From Phoebastria nigripes (lineage: Eukaryota > Chordata > Aves > Procellariiformes > Diomedeidae), in assembly GCA_035582835.1 (NCBI GenBank), contig JAYKAV010002330.1:350263-414262 (forward strand): a DNA stretch of 64,000 nt, written 5' to 3'. The position numbers and the translations under genes were made by a program. Under the pieces are notes generated by a model. It saw only the letters and a list, made by a program, of their open reading frames with translations, made no database searches and had not been told where the DNA came from. The stretch's first letter is position 1; every line of letters starts with the position of its first letter. Shown one piece after another: positions 50,012-63,525 of this stretch.

Positions 50012-53000
50012 CATGCAGGTCCTGCCAGTAGCTGGCCTTAGCCAGCCTGCCCGGTAGCTGTGGCTGCCCCAGTGTCCCCAGCTGCCACGCACAAACATGC
50101 GTGCACTGAGCAGGTCCAGGCTCGCTGTCTCTCACTAGTGAGCTCTGAGATGCTCCGGTCTCTCCAGTATCCACCTCTCTGACACTGGGCTCCCAAGCCT
50201 CCTGTCCTACTTGCTGGCCAGCACAGCTTTACATTTGGTAGCGATTGCCCTTGCCAGCCCGCACCCACAGAGCAGGGACGCACCGCGTCTCTCCGGGTGC
50301 TGCACCACCGCACACGGCTGCTGTGATCTAGGGTCCGACTCCTCTGGCCAGCTCTAAGACCTCCATACATGCACATAGCATAGAGAGCCCCTCACCCAGG
50401 AAAACAGTTAGATGTCCCGTTTAATATTGCCAAACAAGCTCATATTAGAGTCTGCATAGCGTACTTCTGCTTTCATGAGCGTAACAGGCCTGATGAGCTA
50501 CAGCAGATAGCAGCGGGGAGTGGTGCAGGGCATCCGAGAAGCGGGAGAGGCGAGCAGGAATGAATGAGCAGACGCAGGGAGCCGTGGGAGACTTCAGCTA
50601 GATCTGCTGTTGTGGGAATGGTCATGTGCCCGGTCACCCTGCAGCCGTGGAGCAGCTCCTCTGTCCTGCCCCAGGACAGGCGCCCACACAGCTCCCTTGA
50701 GGCCAGCAGCACTGCTGACCCCACAGGGTGGCTCACTTGTGCAGACATGTGCGCACTGGTGCGTCCACTGAGCCCAGAGCTTTCATTTTTCATTTCATTT
50801 TTTGTAGGCCTTTCAGACTTTGGGGGTTTCCTTAATGCACTGCTAGTACTTTATTTTCAACATTACTGGTGTGTAATTACAACCTGCATTTTGCCTCTGG
50901 GAACGTTAGCACAGGCATGTATGTGTTGGCTGCAAAAGTGCCTCTTGAAGGGCAAAATGATCTGATTCTCTGATCCTCTAGGCTTTGGGTCAAGAAAAAA
51001 GGAAAGTGAATAAAAAACAACCCAGAAGTATGAAGGTTTTATCTTCTAGCAGAGAGCAAGCAGACCCTGGCAAGAGTCAGAAACACAGCCATGACACCTG
51101 ATACTTGCAACAGGTACTTTTCTCTGATCTAACCATGATACCTTTCAAAACAAAAATGTTTTTACTGCCTCTGGATATTATGAAACCTTCTCAAATGTAT
51201 CTGATAATTAATTGTTGTAAAACATTTGCTGTTAATATGATTAAAGGATGAGCTGGACTTGCAAAATGTTATGCAACTGTCAGGGCCCTGAGGACACCAA
51301 TGGACTGTATTGACCCAAGGCTGTGTCTGACTCCTGTTCCCCTCACCAGGCCTGATCCTGGTCCCTACCTGCAGGCTGGCATCCCGGCCCGGCCTTGGCC
51401 CATCCCCATCCCCATGGAAGTGCCCAAAGCCCAGGGCTGGGGCTGCCCCGGTGCCCCCCGGCTCCCCTGCTCCTGGCTGGTGGGGTGGGGTGGGCACTGG
51501 CCACCAGGCCCTGCCCTGTCAGCCCCCACTGGGGCAGCTACTGAAATGGTGTAAAATAAGTTTGGAGAAAGACCTCAGGTCAGGTACCTTTCCTCAGAGT
51601 ATTTCCAGGAAACAAAATTCCGTATTTCTAGAATAAGCAGCAGAAAGATTAGAGGATTTGGGTTTAGCACTGACTACAGTGGTATTTTACGCTTGAAAGA
51701 ACTCATTCTTGCCAAATTTGACCTTGAAAGGAAGTTTCTTTCTGGTGGCGTCATTGTGGAAAGTCAGCAACCGCTTCTGATGCATCCTGCGCATGGTTGC
51801 CTGTCCCCGCAGGCTCATGCTCTCCCGCAGCGCCCTGGGGCCACCACTGCTCTGGGGACACAGCAGGAGCAGACAGCAGCCTCTTGAGCCCACCAGTGAC
51901 CAGTTCTCCTCCATGCTGTCAGTTCATGAGCCCAGTCTGGGCCATATGTGTATACATATGGGACTGCCTTGTGATGGACACTTGAAGGTGGGTCTTAATA
52001 TGGTTTGTATTGCTCTGTTTGGCATCGGTGTTGATGGGTACAAATAAACCAGCACAAACTTTTCCACCATATGCATGCCAGCAGCATTCGCTATTAGCCT
52101 CACCCGGTGGGAGTTAGTGTCTTCTCCAGGTCTTCCAGCACAGCTGCTCTAGACCAGCCAGTTCCGTGTGCAGATGAGGTCATCAGGAGCCAGAATGGCT
52201 TTTACTGAGCTTGACTTGAAAGCAGTCACGGATTTAGGAGAGCACTGAAGCACAGTGGTTTAAGTGTGGCACTGAATTTCTGAATGTCATATGGCACAGG
52301 AAAAGCAAGGCCACATGTTTGCCTTTATCTTGTTTGTCTCTCCTTGAAGAAACAGCCCTCATCAGAGCTTTTACGTCATATTGTCCAAGTGCATCCATCC
52401 TAGATGGGGAACTGTCACAGCTCCATTTTAGATGTGCTACAGGGTACTTTGCTGCTGCAGAGAAGCAGAGAGAGTTGCCTGCATTCAATGCAATGGGATT
52501 CATGTGTGATCCTCAGGCACCGGCATTTTCACCCTTGCACCCTTTCTCTCTCAGGCAAATTGAGTCCTGCTCGTGCCTTTGTTTCTGAGCGCTCTTTCTC
52601 AGGAGGAATGATGAACTTCACCTGAACCCAGTCCAAACTGTTCACCTCCTTCCCTGAACAGCCTGTCTTTGGTGTGCCAACAACTTACGAGAGGAGAGGA
52701 CCTCAGCACAGAGATTCATACATGGCCAGGAGACGAGGGGTGGCACCCCCTTTCCATCCCATTGCTGGTGCTGTGAGACAACCGTGGTCGCATTCTGCTC
52801 GGCTTGCGGAGCTGCACTCCCTCCCTGGAGAAAGTGCCCTCCTCCTCTACAGCTTGCAAATTTCAAAGCTGTTCAAGGTGGAAGGAGGCATCTTCCTGCA
52901 GCCCAGAACTGGGCTCCAGGGCTGCAGCGAGCAGTGGGACTGAAAACAACCCTGTCTCCTTCCTACCTGACACCGTCAGCTGTAGGCATGTAGACTGCTC

Positions 53001-56000
53001 AAGGCATCTTTTGCAAGGGCAGTGCAGCGCAGCACAGGCTGAACTCCAGCCAGCGGATTCCCATGCAGGAGGGGGGTGACAGTGCTTTAGCCACTGCAGT
53101 ACCGTCTTCCCACTGTGATTTGCCCAGATACCCCCAGAAGTCACTGGCCACGCAAGGAAAGGAGTGTCCATTCTCCCGTGCTTGACAGTGCTGCCCTGCA
53201 TCCCTGCAGTGTCCTTCCCTTCCCCACTTGCCTGCCCTTTGGGGAGTGGGCAAATGGCTGCACAAACCCAGCAAGAAGAAACAGGCATGCCAGAATCTGT
53301 GGGGAAATCTGTGTGAGTTGCAGAGGGGGAGACTTTGCAGCATCTCCAGCTGCTTGGGGACACTCCAGATCCCCTTAAGTCTTCCAGATTGCAGGAGTCC
53401 GGTGGAGACCGTCGTTCTTGCACCACAACCTTTATGTGCTTCAAAAAGAAAAGGGAAGAAAGAGGAAAAAATTCCATATATGTAAACTGGCAATTTACAA
53501 TCCAAATGCCAGTAGGTGGCACCCAAGAATGTGCAGTGGTGTTCGTAGCCTTTGTGCAAGCCTGGCTGCTTGCCCACCAGAGACATCTTCAGCCTCTGCT
53601 CTCTTTGGAGCACCGGGGAAGCCTGGAGGGCCCTGCTGCTCAAGTGGAGAGCTGTCAGAAAGGACCCTGGGCAAGAGAATTGCTGATTTTCCTTTGCTTC
53701 TTTTCAAAGCGTGTTTCTGAGTGCTGTAGGAAACAGCATGAAGGAATCCAGAATTAGTCTCAACACTGTTACTCATCATTAAGGTGTCCATGTCAGGATG
53801 CTGTTTTCTGTTCCTTGTAACTTTGCTAGATGTCAGCCCTGTGAGTTGAAATGGCCTCCAAGAGCTGCTGCTTCACCTGGCATTCCTTTGACAATTTACA
53901 GCTGGAAGGAGCTTCCCTGTCCAAGAGTGTCGTTGAAGAAAGCCACAGGAGTCTTGGCCATGTTGAAAACTTTGTGTGATGTTTCTTCCAGTCTGGGAAA
54001 CCATGAGAATGTGACTGAAGAATGCAGGCATGCAAGGAGGTCAATTAAATGTGCACAGGCAATCATCTCCTTGTTTTTAAGAGCTTAATTTTGCAATCTT
54101 GTTGAATGCTATTTTTACCCGGACTCATTGAATGAGATGGGCTGTACTTGTTTCTGGTTACCTGTGCTAAGGGAAGTTGTCTCTGACCCAGCATAGGCTG
54201 CTTCCTGACAATCATGCTGTTTTCATCCAGCAGTTGCAACTGATGGTATTTTTTGTGTTGGGTGTCTGGGCCTGTGAACTCCTTTTTTGTCTGTCCTGAT
54301 CCAGTGAAGTACATAAACTTTGAGGTGATGAACCACTCCTCCCTCTTGAAGTTCAAAGGTGGACCTGCTGCACTGTGCTGGGCAGGAGCAGGCAGCGCCA
54401 TCTGCACTGGGCTCATGCAGAACCTGACAGGTTGCAGCTGCAGGAGGGCTGAAATGGTTCTGGAAACACTGGGCAAGAAGGCAGGGAGAGGCAGGGAAGA
54501 GGAGGGAAATGAGAGAGAAGAACAGCTAAGCCAGGACAGGGAAGAGGTGGCAGACATCTGCCATTGCAGTTGCCATTTTCCCATCTTGCCGCCCATTTCA
54601 GCATCGGAAAGCTGCATTGCCCAGGTCACAGGATTGGCACTATCAAAAGACTTTTCACTGAAATGGCATGAAAATCTTAAGTGCTGAACCCTGACAGGTC
54701 TCAGGGTACTCAGTGGCCTGCCCCAGCGGAGTCCCACTTAGGAGACCTTCATAACAGCACGGAAGCTATGCATGGCTCCCAGTGCTGCTGGATCTGGGTG
54801 CAGACCACAGGGACATTTATCACCACACTGCATTTGGACCTGTACAACCTCCTAAGCTGCAGCCCATCATCATCCTCAGCTGAGTGCAGCAGGGACAGGA
54901 GCATTTCAGAAGTTAATTAAATTCCCACCCCCAACACGATCTGCTCCTCCTCTTCCCAATGCTCCACTTTGCCGCTTCAAACTGAGCAGTGGGAGAGGGG
55001 AGGGAGTGTAATTATTTAGCTCCTTAGAGCTAGCTCTACAGTGCTTCATAGCTTGTTAATTACAGTTTCAGCTGTGCTAGTCAGTGGAGGACCAGAAGAG
55101 CATGTGGTGAGTGGGGGGCACGGGCCGAGGGAAGGGAGGGAGTCGGTGAAGTTGGGAAGAAGCCACAAGGGCTGACAGCGGGGAGAAGCCAGAGTGGAAT
55201 GGGGCAGAGGACCAGGGACACTGGAAGCTAGGAACCTGGGCAAAAGAGCCCCAGGGAATGGGAAGCAGCTGGGAAGTAGAAGGAGACGGAGAAAAGAGGG
55301 GAAAGGCAGAGCTGTGTAGAGGTAGCAGCGTGATTTATCTGTGGAGGGTGATGGGGACACAGGTTAGGCACCAAGGGATGCTGTGCACAGGCATCACCAA
55401 AGCATGTCCTTCTTGCCCACCTACCTTCTCTGGCAGAGCAGATAAATGCCCAGGCTCCGAATCCAAGTGCTGTCAATGACTGTCGTGCAGTGCAGTTGGA
55501 TGGGGTTGGTTTCTGGAGGACAGAAACGCTTTCACAACATATTGACCCTTGTCAGAGAAAGTATTTCCTTTCCTCAATCATCCCAATTTTCTCACTAAAT
55601 GAGCAAAATAATTGCAACAGTGTTCTGCCTTTCTCCAAATTCCAGCAAGGTAAAAGTCCTCCGCATTTTCAGGGCAAAAAACCTCAACATCCCTTGTCCA
55701 ATGAAGAGCTGAAGCCCTCTAAGGGACACGCATGGGACCCCAGTCTGCTGGGTACGCCAGCACCACAGAGCCACCACCAGCTGCCAAACACCAGAGCTCA
55801 AACAGGAACTGCAAATAAACGAGGCTGCTGTTTTCCCTCTCCTCTGAGGGGTCAGTGCTCAGGTGCCCCAGCATGCTGCAGGGTGAGCCATGCTGGCCAT
55901 GCTCGGCAGTGCCCTAGGAGTGGGCAGAGGAGGCTGAGTGGCCGTGGCAGCTCCGTGCCGCCATGCGGAGGGCTGCGCCGCAAGCCTTGGGAGGGCAGGT

Positions 56001-57289
56001 CCCGCTGCCTTGCCCGGCTCTCCCACTTGCTCTGCTGTCTTGGTGGAGGGAACATGGACCAAGCAAGTGAGGAGATAGCTGTCCATGCACTCCCCTTGCC
56101 CCTGGGGCAGCCCCCCTCTAGAAAACAGTGTTTCTGCTGCCCCCTGCTCTGAGGGTCCTGGGCTTAAGGGAAGAGGTTGCCCTTCTGGACACCCACAGTT
56201 TCCAAAAATAGCTTATTTAAAAGAACGTGTTGGAGGGAAGAATCTGCAGGTCCTCCGTGGAAAACCATTTTGGGCTTATCTACAGCTTCTGAAATGAACA
56301 CGTGCAAATTTCCTCTTTTGACAGAAGTGAAAGGACAATTCAGAGCCAGAAAAGACGCTGTGCTCAAAGACTTGACACTGCACTGCCAATAGGTTTTTTA
56401 ACTCGGACTTCATGATTTCCATTTTCTTTTGGCAGCTCCCAGCCTCTGTTTCTCTCCTTTTTCTGGAAAATTTCCCTTAAGGAACCACCAGTGATGGCCC
56501 AGGAGACAGTGTGTGAATGCTTTGCATTATGTAATGCTTTGACATTTGGCATTCCCATGGCATTATCCCCCATCAATGCAGAGTAAGTTGTCAGAGCATG
56601 AAATTGGTATTTTTACATATTCTTAATGTACAGATGTCAGTCTGAAAGCCATGCACAAGCATTATGATTAAATTCTCTGTTTCATTCTCTGCCTATGCAC
56701 GGATCTGTTTGGAAGATTTCTTTCCTTTTGGGGGGTTATATAGAAAAGACACAATCTTAAAAAGTAATAATTCTACTTAATATCACTATGAAAAGGTGAA
56801 AGCTAAGTTTAAGACACTGTGCACGGAATGCAATATAGACTCATAAATCCAGAGCAATAGTGTTCAATTTCTAGCACCTGTGTTCCTGGCATGGTAGCAG
56901 AAAGTGAACAACAAGTACCAGATGCATAGAGGGAATATAATCAGTGACCCAGTTTCTGGTGCCAAATATATCAACATGTTCCAAATCAAATCTGCTCAGA
57001 GTTTACAAGTTTGTTATTCTACATTAATTACCATGTAAGAATGGCAGACCCTTATGGGAGGATTAGTATGCCTAAACATAATGTAGATGGAGAAAGAAGA
57101 GGAAGGGCATGACTAAGGATCCACCCAGGACTCCAAATTGCTTGATTTGGTTTGTTTGATCACAAATACATAAAGAAGAGGAGCTCTTGAAAGTCACCTG
57201 CTTGGAGGCAAATCAGCTGCTCTACCCTCTCCTGTTGGGCCCCACCTCAAGGACCTGTGCTGTAACAGAAGCTGATATTGGTGCAAAAT

Positions 57290-57460
57290 GATACAAGAGA
57301 CTGTGCAGTCTCCATTGCTGGGAGCTTCCAAGACCAGGCTGGGTAAAGCCCTGAGCATCATGGTCTGGTCTCATAGCTGACTCCGCTGTGAGCAGAGGGT
57401 TGGACTAGAGACTTCCCGAGGTCCCTTCCAGCCTGAATTGTGCTATGACCCTGTTCTTCT
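57290..57460 (+). mobile_element. CR1 LINE 3'-end fragment
   Basis: Contains the diverged CR1 3' region: a cagtctccat block, accaggctgggtaaagccctgagca, and the signature ggttggactagagacttcccgaggtcccttccagcct, ending tgctatgaccctg. No coding part remains. It is an old 5'-truncated copy in the DNA upstream of ZCCHC7. Confidence 0.85.
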
Positions 57461-60400
57461 GTCAGCAGAAGGTTAGAGGAAGAGGATGTTCAGTTCTTGC
57501 ATGACAGACCTTTCTGGAGTTGTTCTTAGCATTTGTCCAAAGAGCTCTTAAGGTTGTGCAGAGCTGCATCCTGGAGCTGCTGCTCACCATGCTTTGATGT
57601 ATGTCAAGAGTCCATTTGTATCTGGAGCAGAGAAGGAGCCCACCTGCTCAGCCAGGATTCCAGTTTACAGTAAAATCAGGAGAGAGGCCAAAGGCCTGAC
57701 TTCTCTCCACATATAGAGAAAACAGCCCATGGGCTATTTTTAGCTTGATTTCCCTAAAAAATGAGTTATGCAACTGTGTCATCAGTGATTGCTTGCTCCT
57801 CTTCCCTGTCCTGCTCTCCACCCTCCCAGGAGCTTGTGCTGTCCAGGCCACCAGCTCCGGTCAAACACACCAGAGCGGTGAGGAACTCAAGAGGAATTGA
57901 GCTCACAGGCTTTTCATGAAAAACATCTATGTGGAGGAGGGGCAGACTAGTGTCCTCACTGGTCACAGGGCTCCAGAATGGGATCAACAAGGGTCTGGGT
58001 GGCCTCCTGGCCATGGTCATGGACCAGCCAGACCACAAGCTGCCTCCTGCTCAGTGCTAGTTAGAGGTGAGGATGGGTTGGGAGTGCTGTCGAAGGATGC
58101 TGGGGAAACAGGAGCTGTGAAATGGTAAATGCTGGGGACACAGGAGTGGAGAGGAAGAGGAGGTTGCACAGAAAGCCAGAGAAGATGTGATGAACGAAAC
58201 TGGGTTTATTGGGGTGAATGAGGCAGATAGGGATATAGGGAAAAAAGTTTTAGATTTTGTTAGTTCCATTAGTTATTGGAGAAATTGCTAATTGATGACA
58301 TTCTTACTAAAAAGTCACTAGCATGAATAAATATGATGGCACTTGGGCCTGGTTTTCAGCACAGAACTTACTCCTGGAGACAGTTCAGGAGCAAATTTGG
58401 AAAGAATGATTCAAGCCACAGACACAACACACGCTAGAAGAGTTTCAAGACTGCTTTATGAAGTGGCCATTTATTATACTCTTAAATTCCCACCTTTGCA
58501 ACCAAATGTCTGATGACAGGGTGTGCAGCTGCTGCGAGGGCCTGCCACGTGGTCAGCACAGAAGCTTGAGTTCATGGGCTCTGAGACTCTCTGCAGCCCC
58601 TGTCCAAAATCTGTCACGGCCAGTGGAAAGTCTGCTGTTGTCTTTTGTGCAGATGGACAAGCACCTTCAGTCCAAGATGTTCACATCTCCTGGGTGTATA
58701 CCACCTGCCGCAGTTCATCTGTTTATTTTGAAGGTGACGGACCATTTTCCTCTTTCTGTAGGAGATGCTGAAGTTAAGCATTGAGCAGGGACTTCCAAGG
58801 GAAGTCTCATGGAAGACTGAAGAGGAGTTGCCCCAGGAAAGCCACTTTTAGCCCCCAGGGGGAATGTGTTTCTCTTCCTACCCCCTCTGCTCAGCTCCCT
58901 GCCTGAACATCAGTCTGACTGGGAAATGCAGCAACTGGGAATTCGGCCAGAAAACTACCATCAAGTCCATGGAGTGCACCAGGCTGCATGCAGCCACTGA
59001 GTCTTTTGAGCAGATGCTATGCCTGTGATGGTACCTGCCATCAGAAGTGTTGGGAGCAGAGGAGAATAATCTGTGCACAGTACCTTCACTCTTTTGCTGA
59101 AGCCAGTCTAATATGAAATATCTGAATGAGTCTCTTTTGGGAAATGAACCAAAGCCAACTAGTTTCGGCAATGCTTAAGCAATGCTCCGAGGCTGCGGCA
59201 AGATCACCATCTTGCACATTTGGTCCAGGAAGCAATGGGCAAGACAGCTTTTCACTATAAGCATGAGTTACAGTGATGTACTGTATAACCACAGGTTCCC
59301 CTCCAGTGCACTCCACGATGCTGCAGATCTTCTTCACTAGGTCCAGAAAAAGATGTAAATGTGAGCACGAATTGTTTTGCCTGAGAAAGAAAGACATGCT
59401 GGACCTTCTGCATGAAGTGGGCTATCATTGCAAGGACCTCAGGGCCTTGTTACAAATGGGATTGTACATTCAGATACAAATATGTGCTTTATCATCAGGA
59501 GCAGGCCAGCAGAGGAGAAAGTAATCCATGCAGTGACTGTAAAAGGCAATCCTGAGCTAGTGGGGAACTTCCATTTACTGAAGAAAATGTTTGTTTTCCC
59601 AAACAGGGGTGTGAAGTTAATCCTCATAAGGAGAAATCTAAGTCCTGTGGTACTCTCTGCGGGATTTCTCCTAGTTCATTAAACTCTGACATCTCAGAGG
59701 GCAGATCTACATTGTCACGTGTCACTTGTGCTTGAAAAAAATGTGCATATCAACGCTTAATACAAGCTTATTTTTCCTTCTTATTTTGCAAGTGTAATTG
59801 CGTAGTAAATCAAACTGCGGGCTTTTATTTACTTGTTAGCATTAAGTGTGTCAGGCCATATGTTTAAACAAGCACAGATGTGGAGTAGAGTCAGTCTCTG
59901 CCAGCTGAAGATGTGGTCCATGTCTCTCCCTTTACCAGGAGGGTTTGAGGGAAAGGCGATCAGAAGGAGCAATGACTTTAGCTCGGGTTGATAGGCTGGT
60001 AAATACCCTCATTCGCAAAGGCAGTAGTATAATATTCCTGGCTGGTTGTTTTACCACCAAGATTTTGGTCTCATCTAACAGTGCTTTTCCCACAAGTCTT
60101 TCTGTCTAGGCTGATGAAATTTTTAATGCTTGCGGGAACAAAATTTCCAGGAGCTCTCTGAAGTGTGCCTCCCTGCTGCGAGACAAGTGGCTCCGATAAG
60201 GGGAGATGAGCACAGAAAACCTGGGAAGCGCCAGGACCGCGGCCTTCAGTGCGGGAATGGACTGCTCCTTGAATGCTGCCCCACAGAACAGATTTCTGTT
60301 CCTGGCTGACTTAGCATTGACCTGAAGTGCCGCCTTCTGTTTCTGGGGGATTATTATAGACATTTTGGTGTTTAAAAATGTGGGAATAATCCTCATGAGC

Positions 60401-63229
60401 AGGAGGTGTGACCCAGACAACGCAGACCATGCAGCTCCCCTAAACGATTTCCTGGTAGCTCCCATAGCAATTGATGAAAACACCCCATTTGGGGAAAAAT
60501 GTAACACACAACAAAATCAATCTTCCTTTAAATTTTTCCAGCACGACTCAATAAATCACCCCAGTGGTGAATTATCCTCACCGTTCAAAACCAGTCTGGG
60601 TTTATCTGGCGTCTGCTCCAGATGCCAGGTCGTGCTCTAAGTTTGTCTGCTGCACCGAACAGCCCACTCTGTCAAATTTCTTCTTCCCGAGGAGGCACTT
60701 ACAGATACTGCTCACAATCTCCTTGATCACTGAAACAGCCCACGCAGCCTGGGCTCACAAGCTTCCCAATCCTTTCACCTTGTGTGGCTCCTCTCTGCAC
60801 CCCTTCCCCTGATCCCTGTGTGGGCTGAGCAGGGAAGGGCAGGATGGGACCCATCAAGGCAGCACAGAGACAGTCCGGCACCTCCACTGCTGCTGAGCTG
60901 CCCGCGCCACCACCTCCTGTGATGGTACATGTTGTGTCAGCGCGGCGTCACCGCAGGAGCCCCCTCCACCCGACTATCCCCTCTTCCCCTGCACCGTGTC
61001 CTCGCTGGCCAGAGCCCGCCCGCCTGGAGGAGGGTCTGCACTGCCTGCTCCAGGGTCACTCTGGTTGCATCACAAGCTTTGTTGCTCACTCTCACGCAAT
61101 TTACCAAGCAATCTCTCTGCCTCTCTACCTCTCTACCAGAGATTGTTCACCTCGCTCCCACTCTGGGAACAGCATCAGCGGGGATTTTACCTGTTCTGTC
61201 ACAAAACTGGGAGAAACACCATCAATCCGCCTACATGAACAAGTCCCCGAGAGAAGTCATCCTCTTGCGCACACTCCAGGCAGATGCAGGTTTACTTTTT
61301 GTAGTCCAGCTTACCTTCCTCCTGTGCATGAGGATTTCCAGTTAAACCCAGCAAGTTTTCCAGCTTACCCCATAGCTGCTTCTGCAGCAAGCTGAACCCC
61401 TCTTCTGTTTTCCATATCCCACATCAGCCCCCGCTTTGGCACTAGGCCCTGGCTAAGCCAGGAGGTGCGGCTGTGAATGGACGGACCAAGTCCAGTCCTC
61501 CCACCGCTCAGTGGATACTGCAGCCTCTGCAAGGAGCTGGCAGTAAAGACAGGGGTGGTGATGTAGGGACTCCAAGTCAGGAGGCCTCCAGAACAGCCAG
61601 ACCTCATCAGGCAGCATCCAGGGAGGGAAACACACCCACACCAGGCTGGTGGAGTAAGCCACATGTCCCACTCCATGCAACTCCAGAACCTGCTCCCAGC
61701 ACCATGTTTCTTCTTGGTGGCCTTCGTGGTGCTTGTTCATGGGAAGAAGATCCCACCAGAGAACCGCTCATCTCGCTCTGAGGATGGCCAGCCAGAAGAG
61801 ATGATGCTGGGAGTTAGGGAAGGCAGAGCTAGCTCTCAGGTTCTCCTCACTCCAAAGCCCATTCCTGCAGACATTCAATATTTAACACCCCGGGTGCTCT
61901 GTCTGCTCTGCAGCCAAAGGCAGAATAGCAGCTCATGCAGAGCCACCTGGGCAAACCAGCTTGATGCCAGTGCAACACAGCACACAGCATGTGAACTGCT
62001 GCAGCGTGGATTCACCAGGACCCTGGGGAAACCCTCGGACCATGCTGCACTGGTCTCTGAGCTGCAGATCAGCACTACCCAGAGTTGCAGGAGTTGCTGC
62101 GGTCAGTATTGCCAGGTTGTGTGTTTCTCTAGCATACCTGCAGATCTGCTTTCCCTGTGCGCAGGGTCTACAGATAGAGACGCCAGGAGATGCCCCTGCA
62201 GCCCTGACCCCCTGCAGCACCCTGCAGAGCTCAGCTATCGTTCCCTTGGGCATTTGCAAAGTGACGTTTGATTTGAATTGCGTTCAGGAGCAGCTGGCTG
62301 TTGACAGGGCCAGACCCCAGGTGTCTTGCACGAGGTGTACAGCAAATAGGGGTAACACAGCCAGTATGGCCAGTGCAGAGGCAAAACAAGCCCAAAGTAG
62401 TCTGAGCAGTGCCGCACACAAATGTGACAGAAGATGCACTGCCAGAGCCAACAGCTGCCAATACAGATGCAGCAACTTTAACCACGAGGCCACCTCACAG
62501 CCCACTGCCTCTTCCTTCACTTTTCATTTCAGGAGGACAAATGGAGCAGGAGTTGTGTCACTAAGTGTCCAGTCAGCTTTAGCCTGCTTCATTCCTCCTG
62601 CCTTAGGCTACAGAGACGGCCTTCCAGGAGAGCTCCTGCCTGCCACTGCACAGCTGCAAGGAGGGATGTGCACGGCTGCAGGGGCAGCCCATGGTGGCAT
62701 TTCCAGACTCCAATATTTGGGCATAGTCTTTGGCGCTCATGACCAAAGATCTCTGGATTCACAGTGTCTGTGCCGATTATGAATGTGAAAAGCTGGCGTG
62801 CAAGTGTGTTTGCTGGGCATAGAGAAGCTTTCTGTGGTGGTGAAGTGTCCACGTGAGAGCAGCTCTGCGCGGTGTCCGGCTGTGGCTGCCTCGGGGTGTT
62901 CGCTCTCTGCTGTAGAGACCTTAGAGACACATCCCCAGGGACACTGCGGGAGCAAAACACCATGTCTCCTGTGAAGGCAAATGGGACATACTAAGCCTAG
63001 GCAAAGCAGGCAGTTGCTCAGGGCAGCATGTGGCTGGGGAGGCAAAACTTTCAGCTCTTCCCCAGGGCAATGGGAAGCCAGCCAGTGATGGCTGCTGCTC
63101 TGGCGGGAGGTATCAGGAGGCACAGGGCTGCAGCCACCCCTGAGCTGATGGGAAGAGAGGTGGTAAACACATCTGCCAGCGCAAGAACATCATGGTCACG
63201 ATGATGTATGTAGAACTATTTTAAACATT

Positions 63230-63342
63230 GCAATTTTAGCTAATTCCATTGCTGAAATAAGTAGTAGATATCTAGCTCAACATCCTGTTGCACATCCTGT
63301 TGAGTTGCTACTTATTTCAGCAATGTAATTAGCTAAAATTGC
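63230..63342. repeat. Near-perfect inverted repeat (35-base arms, 43-base loop)
   Basis: Left arm 63230-63264 (gcaattttagctaatt...ataagtag) and right arm 63308-63342 are reverse complements with a single mismatch. Inside the loop, ctcaaca near 63276 can pair with tgttgag at about 63299-63305, extending the stem. The loop also holds two direct copies of acatcctgttg. It may be a palindromic non-autonomous DNA transposon (MITE-like) or a transcribed hairpin. No clear target-site duplication is visible. Confidence 0.85.
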
Positions 63343-63467
63343 TGATCTCTTCAGCAGTTTTACCAAGCCTGTCCAGGTATTGCTTGTTGCTAGGAGCAGG
63401 GTGGTCCAGAATAGCACAAGTGGAAGGGTTTCATACAGCAGCGCTGGAGCAAGGTGATGGAGAGGAG

Positions 63468-63525
63468 GTGTTGCTACTCGATGATCTTAAAGGTCTTTTC
63501 CAACCTGAATGATTCTATGATTCTA
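63468..63525 (+). mobile_element. CR1 LINE terminal 3' fragment with intact tail repeat
   Basis: Short match to the CR1 terminus: gatgatcttaaaggtcttttccaacct, then gaatgattctatgattcta. The two direct ATTCTATG-type units at the end are the normal CR1 tail. Only about 60 bases of recognisable element are present. Confidence 0.85.

Noticed and set aside
52863..53643. Two overlapping minus-strand frames of about 215-219 codons
   Set aside because: They overlap each other in different frames and show no domain or splice context; consistent with chance in stop-poor, GC-richer DNA.
61663..61780. Possible signal peptide (hydrophobic run after the start of a plus-strand frame)
   Set aside because: The hydrophobic run is not followed by a recognisable secreted protein, and no supporting gene structure was seen.
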